Positions 7,632-17,885 of a stretch of 64,000 bases of DNA are shown here, in pieces. The notes under the pieces are model-generated. The model was not told the DNA's origin, did no database searches, and worked only from the letters and a program-made list of their open reading frames with translations. The position numbers and the translations under genes are program-made. The stretch's first letter is position 1, and each line of letters begins with the position of its first letter. The stretch covers positions 62,001-126,000 of the forward strand of contig QXWV01000030.1 in the NCBI GenBank assembly GCA_009911195.1. Direction: 5' to 3'. Origin of the DNA: Lachnospiraceae bacterium. GTDB lineage: Bacteria; Bacillota; Clostridia; Lachnospirales; Lachnospiraceae.

Positions 7632-9074
7632 ATGAACCAAGGAGCATATGAAAAGGTAAAAGCATATATTGATAAATACCATATGATATCGCAGGGTGAT
7701 GCTGTTGTGGCAGGGGTCTCCGGAGGAGCCGATTCCGTCTGCCTTTTTGTTATGCTTTGCGGGCTGATGGAGGAGAAAGGCTTCCGCTTGGCTGTAGTGC
7801 ATGTAAACCACGGAATCCGGGAAGAAGCCGGGGAGGATGCTGCGTATGTAAAAGAACTTTGCGGAAAGCATGGAATCCCGTTCTTTCTTGTACAAGAGAA
7901 TGTAAAGGCATATGCGGAGGAAAAACATTTGTCGGAAGAAGAAGCCGGGAGGGAAGTGAGATACCGGGCATTTGAGGGGGTATTGGAAAAATATGGGGGC
8001 AGTGGGAAAATTGCCGTTGCCCATAATGCCAATGACAGGGCGGAAACAATGCTTTTTCATTTGTTCCGGGGAACAGGCCTGACCGGGGCGGCGGGTATCA
8101 GGCCGGTAAGGGGAAATGTGATTCGGCCTATATTATGCCTGGGGCGTGAAGAAATAGAAGATTATCTTAGGAAAAAAGGGATGCCTTTTTGTATAGACCG
8201 CACAAACCTGGAGGATACTTATACGAGGAACCGTATCCGCAGCCATATTCTTCCTTTTGCAGAGCAACAGATATGTACAGGGGCAGTAGGCCATATGTGT
8301 GAAGCGGCTGATATATTTCTGGAGACGGATGAGTACATCCGCAGGCAGGCGCAAAAAGCATATGAGGGCTGCATTTTGCAGACATCGGAAGACAGAGTGG
8401 CATTGGATATCAAAGGGCTGATGGGGGAAGAGGCGTTTATAAGGAAACGGGTTCTGATACAATGCGTGGAAACGCTGATGGCAGGAAGGAAAGATATCGC
8501 TTCGGTGCACATAAGGGAGCTGGAGGAGCTTTTGCAAAAGCCGGGCAGCAAAGAACTCTCCTTGCCCTACCGGTGGAAGGCGAGGAAAGAATATGGGCGG
8601 CTGGAATTGTTCCGGGATGAAGCCAAAGAAGAGGAAGGGGTGGGCAGAATACCAATCCTTTTGGAAGGTGGAGTCTGCCAGGTAGAGGTTCCGCGTTTGG
8701 GGATTGTGGGATTTTCCGTGATGCAGAAGGGAAAATTGCCCATTTTTTGGAGGAAACCCCAAATAATTTCCGAAAAGACATATACGGAATGGTTGGATTA
8801 TGATAGAATAACTAAGGCATTAATGTTCCGGACAAGGGAACCGGGCGATTATCTTACTATCAATAAGGAATTATGCAGAAAAAAACTTAAAAGCTACATG
8901 ATAGAGGAGAAGATTCCCAAAAATAAAAGGGGAAGTTTGTATGTTTTAGCAGAAGGCAGCCATATTATCTGGGTGCCGGGTTACCGAATCAGCGAATATT
9001 ATAAAATTACCGAGCAGACAAAACATATTTTGAAAGTACAGTTAGGAGGAGACCTTAAATGTCAGAAAGAGTAA
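7632..9074 (+). CDS. tilS: tRNA(Ile)-lysidine synthase
   Basis: About 480 residues. The N-type ATP pyrophosphatase loop VVAGVSGGADSVCLF lies near residues 25-39. It is followed by VVHVNHGIREEAGEDA, VAHNANDRAETMLFHLFRG and IRPILCLGREEIEDYL, all diagnostic of TilS. The C-terminal substrate domain is present (LMFRTREPGDYL, KKLKSYMIEEKIPKNKR). The enzyme makes lysidine at the wobble base of the AUA-reading tRNA-Ile. The ATG at 7632 is preceded by AAGG; the open frame from 7566 has no ribosome site. Its end overlaps hpt by 16 bases, indicating coupling. Confidence 0.93.
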   Translation: MNQGAYEKVKAYIDKYHMISQGDAVVAGVSGGADSVCLFVMLCGLMEEKGFRLAVVHVNHGIREEAGEDAAYVKELCGKHGIPFFLVQENVKAYAEEKHLSEEEAGREVRYRAFEGVLEKYGGSGKIAVAHNANDRAETMLFHLFRGTGLTGAAGIRPVRGNVIRPILCLGREEIEDYLRKKGMPFCIDRTNLEDTYTRNRIRSHILPFAEQQICTGAVGHMCEAADIFLETDEYIRRQAQKAYEGCILQTSEDRVALDIKGLMGEEAFIRKRVLIQCVETLMAGRKDIASVHIRELEELLQKPGSKELSLPYRWKARKEYGRLELFRDEAKEEEGVGRIPILLEGGVCQVEVPRLGIVGFSVMQKGKLPIFWRKPQIISEKTYTEWLDYDRITKALMFRTREPGDYLTINKELCRKKLKSYMIEEKIPKNKRGSLYVLAEGSHIIWVPGYRISEYYKITEQTKHILKVQLGGDLKCQKE

Positions 9075-9583
9075 GAGTTATGCTTTCCGAAGAGGAAGTG
9101 GACAGGAGGATTCAGGAAATCGGGGAACAGATTAGCAAAGATTACGCAGGCAAACAGGTACATCTTGTATGCGTGTTAAAAGGCGGAAGCTTCTTTATGT
9201 GCGAATTGGCGAAACGGATTACAGTACCGGTTTCTTTGGACTTTATGTCGGTATCCAGCTATGGCAGCGAGACAAAATCCAGTGGAGTAGTGAGGATTGT
9301 GAAAGATTTGGATGAGCCTTTGAAAGATAAGGACGTGCTGGTTGTGGAGGATATTGTGGACTCCGGCAGAACGCTGAGCTACCTGATGGATATGCTTAAG
9401 GACAGGGGGCCGAAAAGCCTGCGTCTTTGCACATTGCTGGACAAGCCGGACAGAAGGGTGGTAGATGTAAATGTGGACTATACGGGCTTCCGGATACCGG
9501 ATGAGTTTGTTGTAGGATATGGGCTGGATTATGACCAGAAATACAGGAATTTGCCGTATATCGGTGTAGTGGAGCTGGATTAA
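9059..9583 (+). CDS. hpt: Hypoxanthine phosphoribosyltransferase
   Basis: 174 residues, the usual length. The PRPP-binding motif VLVVEDIVDSGRTLSYL is near residues 97-113, with the N-terminal LVCVLKGGSFFM and the C-terminal IPDEFVVGYGLDYDQKYRNL. It salvages hypoxanthine and guanine to IMP and GMP. The ATG overlaps the tilS 3' end and has an AGGAGG site inside tilS. The tilS-hpt-ftsH order is conserved in Firmicutes. Confidence 0.95.
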   Translation: MSERVRVMLSEEEVDRRIQEIGEQISKDYAGKQVHLVCVLKGGSFFMCELAKRITVPVSLDFMSVSSYGSETKSSGVVRIVKDLDEPLKDKDVLVVEDIVDSGRTLSYLMDMLKDRGPKSLRLCTLLDKPDRRVVDVNVDYTGFRIPDEFVVGYGLDYDQKYRNLPYIGVVELD

Positions 9584-9612
9584 CGGTTTATAATGGATAG
9601 AGGTAGAATGAA

Positions 9613-11457
9613 TTGAATAATAATAAAAAGAACTTTAACACGTATTTTTTAGTGATTTTGGTGCTGCTTTTCCTGGCGGCGCTGATGTTTCGCGGATTGA
9701 ATGGACAGGAGACGGATTATACGAGAGGGGAACTGAATAAAGCCCTGCAGGCGGGTCAGGTGCTGGAAGCTGTCATCCAGCCTAATAAAGAAACTCCTAC
9801 AGGTATTGTGCGTGTGGCGTTATCCACCGGGGAGGAAAAAATCCTTTATGTTACAGATGTAAAAGAAATGGAGGAGGAATTCATCTTAGCCGGGCTGGAC
9901 CCTGAAATCCGCGATATCCCCAGGGAAAATTGGTTTATGACAAGTATTTTTCCGATTATGCTCGTGCTGGTAGTGGGCGTGTTTTTCTTTGTAATGATGA
10001 ATGCCCAGAATTCCGGCGGCGGCAATGGCGGGAAGATGATGAATTTCGGGAAAAGCAGGGCGAAGCTTTCCCTGGACAGTAAAGTGACCCTGAAAGATGT
10101 GGCAGGGCTTCAGGAAGAAAAGGAAGAACTGGATGAAATTATAAATTTCCTGAAAGAGCCGGGCAAATTTACGAAAGTAGGGGCCAGGATACCGAAAGGC
10201 GTATTGCTGGAAGGTGCCCCTGGTACTGGTAAAACATTGTTGGCCAAGGCGATTGCAGGAGAGGCAAATGTGCCGTTTTTCAGCATTTCCGGTTCTGATT
10301 TTGTAGAAATGTTTGTAGGTGTAGGCGCTTCCAGGGTAAGGGATTTATTTGCGGATGCGAAGAAACATTCTCCCTGTATTGTTTTTATTGATGAAATTGA
10401 TGCGGTAGCAAGACGACGCGGTACCGGCATGGGAGGCGGCCATGATGAAAGGGAGCAGACATTGAACCAGCTTTTGGTAGAAATGGATGGCTTTGGCGTA
10501 AACGAAGGGATTATCGTGCTGGCGGCCACAAACCGGGTGGATATTCTGGACCCGGCGATATTGAGGCCAGGCCGGTTTGACAGGAAGATAACGGTCAGCC
10601 CGCCGGATGTGAAAGGAAGAAAAGAAATTCTCGATGTGCATTCCCGGAATAAACCTTTGGCGGAGGATGTGAACCTAGAGCATATAGCCCAGACTACAGC
10701 AGGGTTTACGGGGGCAGACCTGGAGAATCTGATGAATGAGGCTGCAATCCATGCAGCTATGGAGAACAGGTCTTTCGTTGTACAGGAGGACATTAAGAAA
10801 TCGTTTATTAAAGTGGGAATCGGCACGGAGAAGAAGAGCCGGGTAATTTCCGAAAAAGAGAAAAGAATCACGGCATACCACGAAGCCGGGCATGCTATCT
10901 TGTTCCATGTACTCCCCGATGTGGGGCCGGTATATACGGTTTCCATTATTCCTACCGGGCTAGGGGCAGCAGGATATACGATGCCTCTTCCGGAAAAGGA
11001 TGAAATGTTCATGACAAAAGGAAAGATGCTTCAGGATATAATGGTTTCTTTGGGCGGGCGCATCGCGGAAGAAATTATTTTCGATGATATTACAACTGGT
11101 GCATCCAGCGATATTAAGAAAGCGACGAAGGTGGCCAGAAAGATGGTGACCAGGTATGGGATGTCGGATAATATCGGTGTAATCAATTATGATGACGATG
11201 ACGACGAAGTATTCATCGGCCGTGACCTTGCCCACGCTAAGGGTCACAGCGAACTGGTGGCAGGGGAAATAGATAAGGAAGTGAAGGAAATTATCAATAG
11301 CTGCTATGCAAAAGCGAAAGCCATTATAGCTGAACATGAGGAAGTCCTTCACCGGTGTGCCGAGTTGCTGTTGAAGAAAGAAAAGATAACGCGTGAAGAG
11401 TTTGAAGCGCTGATGGATGAAAAGGATTACAGCCCGGAAAGCTTTTTTCAGTCATAG
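9613..11457 (+). CDS. ftsH: ATP-dependent membrane zinc protease FtsH
   Basis: 614 residues. Two membrane helices (about residues 10-27 and 110-130) flank a small outer domain. The AAA module has GAPGTGKT at about residue 201, CIVFIDEIDAVARRRG as Walker B and the second region of homology TNRVDILDPAILRPGRFDR. The zinc site HEAGH is at about residue 423. FtsH degrades membrane and regulatory proteins. The start codon is TTG, with a modest AGAGGT site upstream. It closes the tilS-hpt-ftsH unit. Confidence 0.95.
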   Translation: MNNNKKNFNTYFLVILVLLFLAALMFRGLNGQETDYTRGELNKALQAGQVLEAVIQPNKETPTGIVRVALSTGEEKILYVTDVKEMEEEFILAGLDPEIRDIPRENWFMTSIFPIMLVLVVGVFFFVMMNAQNSGGGNGGKMMNFGKSRAKLSLDSKVTLKDVAGLQEEKEELDEIINFLKEPGKFTKVGARIPKGVLLEGAPGTGKTLLAKAIAGEANVPFFSISGSDFVEMFVGVGASRVRDLFADAKKHSPCIVFIDEIDAVARRRGTGMGGGHDEREQTLNQLLVEMDGFGVNEGIIVLAATNRVDILDPAILRPGRFDRKITVSPPDVKGRKEILDVHSRNKPLAEDVNLEHIAQTTAGFTGADLENLMNEAAIHAAMENRSFVVQEDIKKSFIKVGIGTEKKSRVISEKEKRITAYHEAGHAILFHVLPDVGPVYTVSIIPTGLGAAGYTMPLPEKDEMFMTKGKMLQDIMVSLGGRIAEEIIFDDITTGASSDIKKATKVARKMVTRYGMSDNIGVINYDDDDDEVFIGRDLAHAKGHSELVAGEIDKEVKEIINSCYAKAKAIIAEHEEVLHRCAELLLKKEKITREEFEALMDEKDYSPESFFQS

Positions 11458-11529
11458 ATAACTTCAGGGGATTGTGAAAAACTACCAAAAAAGAATGCTC
11501 GTTTTTGTGAAATTTGTGAATCCTTGGTA

Positions 11530-11558
11530 TTTACGCAAAAGGTGATATATGCTATTAT
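11530..11558 (+). promoter_or_regulatory. Possible extended -10 promoter downstream of ftsH
   Basis: TTTACG (11530-11535), a 17-base spacer and TATTAT (11553-11558) with TG one base before the -10. No plus-strand gene follows before the hairpin at 11628-11661, so it would give a transcript of about 100 nt. Confidence 0.35.
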
Positions 11559-11627
11559 ACTACTTGTAACCCCCCAATACATTATATAGTTTTTTGCTAT
11601 ACCCCATAAGAAAGAAATACCTTCTCT

Positions 11628-11661
11628 AAAAAAGACAGCAGGTCGAACGGCTGTCTTTTTT
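11628..11661. terminator. Bidirectional terminator between ftsH and GH78
   Basis: A perfect 12-base inverted repeat (11628-11639 with 11650-11661) has As on the left arm and Ts on the right, so it can end transcripts from both converging sides. Confidence 0.8.
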
Positions 11662-11680
11662 ACTTTGTATGATTCGTTTG

Positions 11681-14485
11681 TTAATCCACGCTGCGCAGCC
11701 TTGCATCAATGGCTTTCTGGCTTTCATAGTCGAGATTGGTAAAAGGCCCGTTGAGGAGCTCTTCAAAAGTATATAATTCTTTTTGGAAGGGCAGCTTCCT
11801 GCGATAAGAGAAGTAGTCTTCCTCCAGTATCTGGCGGGTCTTTTCGTTGGCAAGCAGTTCTTCCATAGGGGAATCAATGCTGTAAACTTTCCGATAGGGG
11901 GAGGTGGGCTCATAGTGGAAAGTATAATTGCCAGGTTCTGCTTCCAGTTCCACATCCTTTCCCTTTTGTCTGGCCGCGGTGATTCCTGGCAGAGCCTGTA
12001 ATTCTGCTTGCATTGCACCCAGGTTCGCATCGGGCAGCAGGATAGTTGCCCGGGTGTCGAAGGGGATTTGCGCCCGGATTTCTAATTCTCTGCCATTGAT
12101 TTCCCATCCGCTTTCGATTCGGCCGGAGGCGGAATCCAAAGAAGCTTTCACCCATTGGATTTGATAATTTGGTGTGGGGGCTATTTTAAATTTCTTAAAT
12201 CCAGGCCCTTCTTCCAAAGGCTGGATTCCGGCCATATTCCGGTACATCCATTCGGCGATGGAGCCATATGCATAATGGTTTAAGGAGTTCATTTCAGTAC
12301 CGCTGATTTTCCCGTCCGGCAGCACAGAGTTCCAGCGTTCCCAGACGGTGGTTGCCCCCATCAGCACCTCATAGAGCCAGCCGGGATATCCTTTTTCAAG
12401 CAACAAATGATAGGCCAGGCTATTCATGCCGTTTTCGGACAATACGCGGCAAAGGTAGGGGGTTCCAACAAAGCCGGTATTTAAGTGGTAGCGGTTCTTT
12501 TTCAGCTTATTGAGCAAGCCCTTACATGTATTTTCATAGGCGAAATCCGGGGTCAGCCCCATGTAGAGAACTACCACATAGGCGGTCATGGTATCCACGC
12601 ACAGGCGTCCGGCAGGGGTAAAGTATTCCCGTATAAAAGCTTCTTTAATTTCTGCGGCCAATTGTCCATAGAATGAGGCATCCCTTTCTTCCCCTAAGAT
12701 TTTTGCCGCTTTGGCCACAATAGAGGTGGAATAGTAATAATAGCCGGAGGAAATAAGGAACGGGTCGGTGGCGCCATATACGCCGCCTTTTACATTGCCG
12801 TCCAATGCCAGCCAGTCCGCATAATGGAAACCGCTCTGCCATAGCTTCTTGCCTCCATATTTATCGTCCTGGCCTTTCATGTAGTCAACCCAGGCTTTCA
12901 TGCTGCCATATTGAGCCTTAAGAATACCCTTATCCCCATAGTGGAGATATACGTTCCATGGGATGATGGTGGCGGCCTCCCCCCATGCGGTGGATGCATC
13001 CCCCGGGTAATTGGCTATGGGAACTACATCCGGCACGCTGCCGCCCAGCTTTTTTTGTTCGGCATATACATCACGCCCGTATTTGGCATAAAAGGCATAG
13101 GCGTCCGTATTAAAGCAGGCGGTTCCGCTGAATATCTGGGCATCCCCTGTCCACCCGTACCGTTCGTCGCGCTGGGGACAGTCGGTGGGGACATCCAGGA
13201 AATTCCCTTTCTGCCCCCACTTTATGTTGTGCAAGAGCTGATTGACTAAAGCATCGGAGGTTTCTATATTCCCGATTTCGTCTATTTGGGAATGGATTAC
13301 CAGCCCCTGGAAATCTTTTAAATCCAGCTCCCCTTCCCAGCCGGTTATTTTCACAAAACGGAAGCCGTAAAATGTAAAATGCTGCCTCACCTCACACTCC
13401 CGGCCATCCGCAATATAAGTAAATTCGGCTTTTGCGGTTCGCAAATTGTCATTATAAAAATTGCCGTCCTGAAGGATTTCCCCGAATTGGAAAAACAGCC
13501 TGGCCCCTTTAGGGGCTTTGCAGCGGAATTGAAGCCAGCCGACCATATTCTGCCCCATATCCAGCACAGTTTCCCCGGCGGGGGTATGTATCAGTTCTAT
13601 GGGGGTAATCCTCTCGTGTACTGTAATGGGCGGGTTTAGCCGGGGGGTTAGCTTTTTTTTATCCAAATCTATATTACGAACGGAAAAACGTTCGCTAATA
13701 TCCAAAGTAGCATCGTAAACTTCCCCGGGATAAATGCCGCTTGAGATGACCCTGCTTTTTCCGGCCTTCCAGGAGGTGTCCGTTTTTATGATTTCCGTTG
13801 TGCCGTCTTCATATTGGATATGGAGCTCCCCAATGCATGCCAGCCGGTCTCCGTAGTTTTCTTCCGTTTTCCGGAGGCCGAACCAGCCCTTGTACCAGCC
13901 ATCGCCTAAAAGGACCTGTATTTCGTTTTCGCCGTTTTTGGGGGATATATCATAGGTCTGGTAGGGAATCCAGGTGTCATAAGCGCAGAAGCCGGGAAGA
14001 AGGCATTCGCCGCCTTGCTTTTCCCCGTTCAAATACAGCTCGTAAAGCCCGAGTCCTACCATGTACATGCGGGCTTTGCGCACCGGTTTGGAAACGGAAA
14101 AGGTTTTGACCAAAAAGACTTGCAGTTCCTTGGGCATATCCGGTGTAATCCAGTCCGCATTCCATTCCCCCGTCCTGGGGGTCTCGAACCAGGCGGTATC
14201 GCTCTTGGCCGATTCCCCATTGTCCGCCTGGACGTTTACTTTCCAATAATACCGCGTCATTGGCTGAATCTGGATGGGCAGTTCAAAGCCGGTGCTGGGG
14301 ATATTCCCGTTTTCCCCGCTGTCATAAAGGATAGTAGAAAAATCTTCGGACAAAGAAACGAGGACCTGGGCTTTTGCCTGACGCTTGCCCGCAGTATCTT
14401 CCGTAACAAAAGAGATGGTAGGACGGGCTAAGTCATAGCCCATAGGATTGGTAAGATGATTTGTTTTTAACCGCGTGATTTTCAT
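11681..14485 (-). CDS. GH78 alpha-L-rhamnosidase
   Basis: About 934 residues. N-terminal beta-sandwich domains with AQVLVSLSEDFSTILYDSG and TRYYWKV, a jelly-roll with LYELYLNGEKQG, and the helical catalytic barrel with DCPQRDERYGWTGDAQIF, the hallmark acidic motif of GH78. It then has the C-terminal HYAYGSIAEWMYRNMAGI part. No signal peptide is visible, so it probably acts on imported rhamnosides from plant glycosides or pectin. The ATG at 14485 follows AAAGGAAAA; an open frame runs further upstream but lacks a ribosome site. It is divergent from the GH13 gene. Confidence 0.88.
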   Translation of the reverse strand: MKITRLKTNHLTNPMGYDLARPTISFVTEDTAGKRQAKAQVLVSLSEDFSTILYDSGENGNIPSTGFELPIQIQPMTRYYWKVNVQADNGESAKSDTAWFETPRTGEWNADWITPDMPKELQVFLVKTFSVSKPVRKARMYMVGLGLYELYLNGEKQGGECLLPGFCAYDTWIPYQTYDISPKNGENEIQVLLGDGWYKGWFGLRKTEENYGDRLACIGELHIQYEDGTTEIIKTDTSWKAGKSRVISSGIYPGEVYDATLDISERFSVRNIDLDKKKLTPRLNPPITVHERITPIELIHTPAGETVLDMGQNMVGWLQFRCKAPKGARLFFQFGEILQDGNFYNDNLRTAKAEFTYIADGRECEVRQHFTFYGFRFVKITGWEGELDLKDFQGLVIHSQIDEIGNIETSDALVNQLLHNIKWGQKGNFLDVPTDCPQRDERYGWTGDAQIFSGTACFNTDAYAFYAKYGRDVYAEQKKLGGSVPDVVPIANYPGDASTAWGEAATIIPWNVYLHYGDKGILKAQYGSMKAWVDYMKGQDDKYGGKKLWQSGFHYADWLALDGNVKGGVYGATDPFLISSGYYYYSTSIVAKAAKILGEERDASFYGQLAAEIKEAFIREYFTPAGRLCVDTMTAYVVVLYMGLTPDFAYENTCKGLLNKLKKNRYHLNTGFVGTPYLCRVLSENGMNSLAYHLLLEKGYPGWLYEVLMGATTVWERWNSVLPDGKISGTEMNSLNHYAYGSIAEWMYRNMAGIQPLEEGPGFKKFKIAPTPNYQIQWVKASLDSASGRIESGWEINGRELEIRAQIPFDTRATILLPDANLGAMQAELQALPGITAARQKGKDVELEAEPGNYTFHYEPTSPYRKVYSIDSPMEELLANEKTRQILEEDYFSYRRKLPFQKELYTFEELLNGPFTNLDYESQKAIDARLRSVD

Positions 14486-14832
14486 AATGTTTTTCCTTTC
14501 GCCATTGAATGGAGGGCAATTGTTTATGTGATGCATATACAATATTAGTATAATATAAAAAAGCAAATAAATATATGGGGGAATGTATAGACTTATATTT
14601 AAATTATGAAACAATAGGATTTTATATCGGATGTAGCAAAAGAAAAATATGCGATAACAATTTCACAAATGGCAGGGATAAAAAATAGTTGCTAAATATG
14701 GAACTACTTGAATAAGAGGAATATATAGGTTAAAATGTTTCATATAAAAATAGAAAAAACTTGCGGACGGCTAATCTGAAGGGATTTGAAAAGGTTTACC
14801 GTGGTGGCAAGGGGCAGTAGGGGGAAGCGTGA
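14486..14832. other. Divergent intergenic region GH78/GH13
   Basis: AT-rich, without a credible gene. It holds the GH13 promoter at 14708-14736. On the minus strand I see only a weak promoter candidate. No long inverted repeat was found. Confidence 0.6.
14708..14736 (+). promoter_or_regulatory. Promoter candidate of the GH13 gene
   Basis: TTGAAT (14708-14713) and TAAAAT (14731-14736) with a 17-base spacer. Confidence 0.45.
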
Positions 14833-16959
14833 ATGGACAGAAATGGATTTCAGAAGGTTGAGTATAATCAGACATATATGAACACTATACGGCCGATATT
14901 CGATAAGAGGGCATTGTTTAGTGATATGACGGAGGACTATGTAAACCCTTCGGAACCCAGTGCTTATGGCGAGGTGACAATTAAGTTCCGCACAAAGAAA
15001 AATAATGTGGATAGGGTTTTGTTCGTATGTGATAATGAAAAACAGTTGATGCTTAAGAAAGAATCGGATAGATATTTTGATTATTATTTTCATACGGTAC
15101 AGTTGGAAGATATGGAAATCAGTTATTATTTTGAAGTTCATTTTGAAAAGGTAGTGCGCTATTATAATTATTGCGGTGTACAGAAAACGGTTGATAAACA
15201 TTTCAATTTCCGCTTGATACCGGGTTATAGGACTCCTGATTGGGCGAAAGGGGCTGTGATGTATCAAATTTATGTGGACCGCTTTTACAATGGCGACCCT
15301 TCCAACGATGTGCTGACAGACGAATACCGATATATAGGGGAGAATACGGTACAGGTAAAGGATTGGGGCAAGTATCCGGCCGCCATGGGAGTGAGGGAAT
15401 TCTATGGGGGGGACCTTCAGGGCGTATTGGATAAAATGGATTATCTACAGGATTTGGGGATTGATGTAATATATTTTAATCCTTTATTCGTTTCGCCTTC
15501 CAACCATAAATATGATATTCAGGATTATGATTATATAGACCCCCATTTCGGGAAAATCGTGTCGGATGAAGGGGAACTGCTGCAGCAGGGGCAGGAGAAC
15601 CGTTTTGCCACAAGGTATATCGACAGGGTGACCAATAAAGAGAATCTGGAGGCAAGCAACCGGCTGTTCGCCCAAGTGGTGGAGGAAGCCCATAGAAGGG
15701 GTATGAAAGTAATTTTGGATGGGGTGTTCAACCATTGCGGCTCTTTTAATAAATGGATGGACAGGGAAAGGATTTATGAGAATGCGGAGGGGTATGAGAA
15801 AGGGGCTTATGTGGACGAGGACAGCCCATATCATAATTATTTTGCATTCCACCACAAGGACAAATGGCCATATAATGCAAGTTATGATGGATGGTGGGGG
15901 CATGACACACTGCCCAAACTGAATTATGAAGGCTCGAAGGATTTGTTTGAATATGTGATGCATATTGCCAGGAAATGGGTATCCCCGCCTTATAATGCGG
16001 ATGGATGGAGGCTGGATGTGGCGGCGGATTTGGGGCATTCCCCGGAGTATAACCATTATTTCTGGAAGGAATTTTATAAAACGGTAAAAAGGGCAAACCC
16101 CAATGCGGTTATCTGGGCGGAGCATTATGGAAATCCCAGGGAGTGGATGAATGGAAAAGAATGGGATTCCATTATGAATTACGATGCCTTTATGGAGCCG
16201 GTTACCTGGTTTTTGACGGGAATGCAGAAGCACAGCGATGATTATAGGGAGGATATGCTGGGAAATGCGGAAAGCTTTTGGGGGGCAATGAGGTATAATG
16301 TTTCCCATATGACAATGCCGTCATATTATGTGGCGATGAATGAATTGTCAAACCATGACCATTCCCGTTTCCTCACCAGGACGAACCGGTTTGTGGGGCG
16401 GACCAATTCCCATGGCCCGGAGGCGGCAGACCGCAATGTGAATAAAGCGGTGATGCGGGAAGCCGTAGTGATTCAGATGACATGGCCTGGGGCGCCTACA
16501 ATATATTATGGGGATGAAGCGGGGGTGACCGGTTTTACGGACCCGGATAACCGGAGGACATATCCGTGGGGGAATGAGGATAAGGAATTAATCCGGTTTC
16601 ACAAGGAAATGATAGCTATCCATAAGATGAATAGAGAAATGGTCATAGGTTCTTTGAAATATATGGAAAGCGACTACAATGTAATTGGCTACGGGCGCTT
16701 TACAAGGGAAGAGCAGTCGGCCATATTGGTGAATAACAATACCCATGAAATTACAAAAAACCTTGCGGTGTGGTATTTGGGAACCCCGAAGAAAGGTTTT
16801 ATGAAGCGGTTGATGCTGACAACGGCGGAAGGGTTTACAACGGAAGAGGTGGAGTACCCGATTTCCGGTGGGAAAGTAAAAATCACTTTGCCGCCTACTT
16901 CTGCCATTGTGCTGAAATGCTGCAAAAAGAGGGAGAAGAAGTTTTTAAAGTTTCAATAA
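14833..16959 (+). CDS. GH13 alpha-glucan hydrolase (neopullulanase-like)
   Basis: 708 residues. An N-terminal beta domain of about 130 residues precedes the catalytic barrel beginning WAKGAVMYQIYVDRFYNGD. All four GH13 regions are visible: DGVFNHCG, GWRLDVAADLG (nucleophile Asp), WAEHYGNPREW (acid/base Glu) and ELSNHDHSRF. A C-terminal beta domain follows. There is no signal peptide. The N-terminal domain and WAEHYG region resemble cyclomaltodextrinase/neopullulanase types that act on imported maltodextrins. A GGGGG ribosome site precedes the ATG. The exact specificity cannot be read from the sequence. Confidence 0.85.
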   Translation: MDRNGFQKVEYNQTYMNTIRPIFDKRALFSDMTEDYVNPSEPSAYGEVTIKFRTKKNNVDRVLFVCDNEKQLMLKKESDRYFDYYFHTVQLEDMEISYYFEVHFEKVVRYYNYCGVQKTVDKHFNFRLIPGYRTPDWAKGAVMYQIYVDRFYNGDPSNDVLTDEYRYIGENTVQVKDWGKYPAAMGVREFYGGDLQGVLDKMDYLQDLGIDVIYFNPLFVSPSNHKYDIQDYDYIDPHFGKIVSDEGELLQQGQENRFATRYIDRVTNKENLEASNRLFAQVVEEAHRRGMKVILDGVFNHCGSFNKWMDRERIYENAEGYEKGAYVDEDSPYHNYFAFHHKDKWPYNASYDGWWGHDTLPKLNYEGSKDLFEYVMHIARKWVSPPYNADGWRLDVAADLGHSPEYNHYFWKEFYKTVKRANPNAVIWAEHYGNPREWMNGKEWDSIMNYDAFMEPVTWFLTGMQKHSDDYREDMLGNAESFWGAMRYNVSHMTMPSYYVAMNELSNHDHSRFLTRTNRFVGRTNSHGPEAADRNVNKAVMREAVVIQMTWPGAPTIYYGDEAGVTGFTDPDNRRTYPWGNEDKELIRFHKEMIAIHKMNREMVIGSLKYMESDYNVIGYGRFTREEQSAILVNNNTHEITKNLAVWYLGTPKKGFMKRLMLTTAEGFTTEEVEYPISGGKVKITLPPTSAIVLKCCKKREKKFLKFQ

Positions 16960-16988
16960 AGCAGGGGGGATGGAAACAGGGCTTTTGT

Positions 16989-17846
16989 CTACTGTATCTG
17001 TTCAACGCTATTTTCATTCCTCCATTGCCTTGGGGAGATGCTGTAGACATTTTTGAAGGCCCTGGAAAAATGCAGTTGATTGGGATAGCCTACAGCGTTG
17101 CCGATATCTGCGATGGATAGTTTGGTAAGCTTCAGGAGTTCGGCCGCCTTTGTCATGCGGTAGGAAATGAGGAACTCCTGGGGGGATTTCCCTGTGTTTT
17201 CCCGGAAAATTTTCCCGAAATAGCTTCTGTTCAGCCCACAGGAATAGGCGATATTCTCCACTGTAATATCATTCTGGAAATTCTGTTCGATAAAAGATAT
17301 GGCTTCTTTAATATAAAAATCCCGTAATGTGTTGCCCTGCCGGTTTTGCATGGCAGAGGATGAACGGATAAAACTGTCGATAAAAAGATGGAGATGCCCA
17401 ATCAGGTGGAAAGATGATGCATCTTTGTGGTTGACAATATATAACATTTCTGACTTCATAACTTCAGCAATATCTTTATAGCGTGCCCTGTAAATGGGCT
17501 GGTCACGGCTGATGCCGGCCAGCTCAATGGTTTCTTTCGCCCGAAGGCCATCGAATTCCAGCCATGCGTATTCCCAGGGAATCTCCCTGTCCGCAATATA
17601 AGTGCAAATCTGGTGAGGGAACATCATAAAGCCCTGGCCGCTTTTTACCTGGTAAGTGATGGATTCCCCTTTGGAATTTTCAGCAATTAAAGTGCCTGTT
17701 CCGGAAAGGCATAAATGGAACAGGTAATGGTTTCTGGCAGCCGGGCCGAAGGAATGGGAGGGGTCGCATTGCTCCCAGCCAAACTGGTATAATCCTAAAT
17801 CTATAAAATTTTCACTCGGAAAAACGGAAAAAACTACTTCGCTCAT
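16989..17846 (-). CDS. AraC family transcriptional regulator
   Basis: About 285 residues: an N-terminal cupin-type sensing domain and a C-terminal double helix-turn-helix. The latter shows ITVENIAYSCGLNRSYFGKIF and the second-helix signature IADIGNAVGYPNQLHFSRAF with SPRQWR at the end. It is divergent from the ABC sugar importer and alpha-galactosidase, so I infer that it activates that operon in response to an alpha-galactoside or its product. The ATG at 17846 has GAGG six bases upstream; a TTG twelve bases earlier is possible. Confidence 0.85.
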   Translation of the reverse strand: MSEVVFSVFPSENFIDLGLYQFGWEQCDPSHSFGPAARNHYLFHLCLSGTGTLIAENSKGESITYQVKSGQGFMMFPHQICTYIADREIPWEYAWLEFDGLRAKETIELAGISRDQPIYRARYKDIAEVMKSEMLYIVNHKDASSFHLIGHLHLFIDSFIRSSSAMQNRQGNTLRDFYIKEAISFIEQNFQNDITVENIAYSCGLNRSYFGKIFRENTGKSPQEFLISYRMTKAAELLKLTKLSIADIGNAVGYPNQLHFSRAFKNVYSISPRQWRNENSVEQIQ

Positions 17847-17885
17847 AAGATGCCTCAATCATATTTGGGTCAGGATTTAGGTGTC

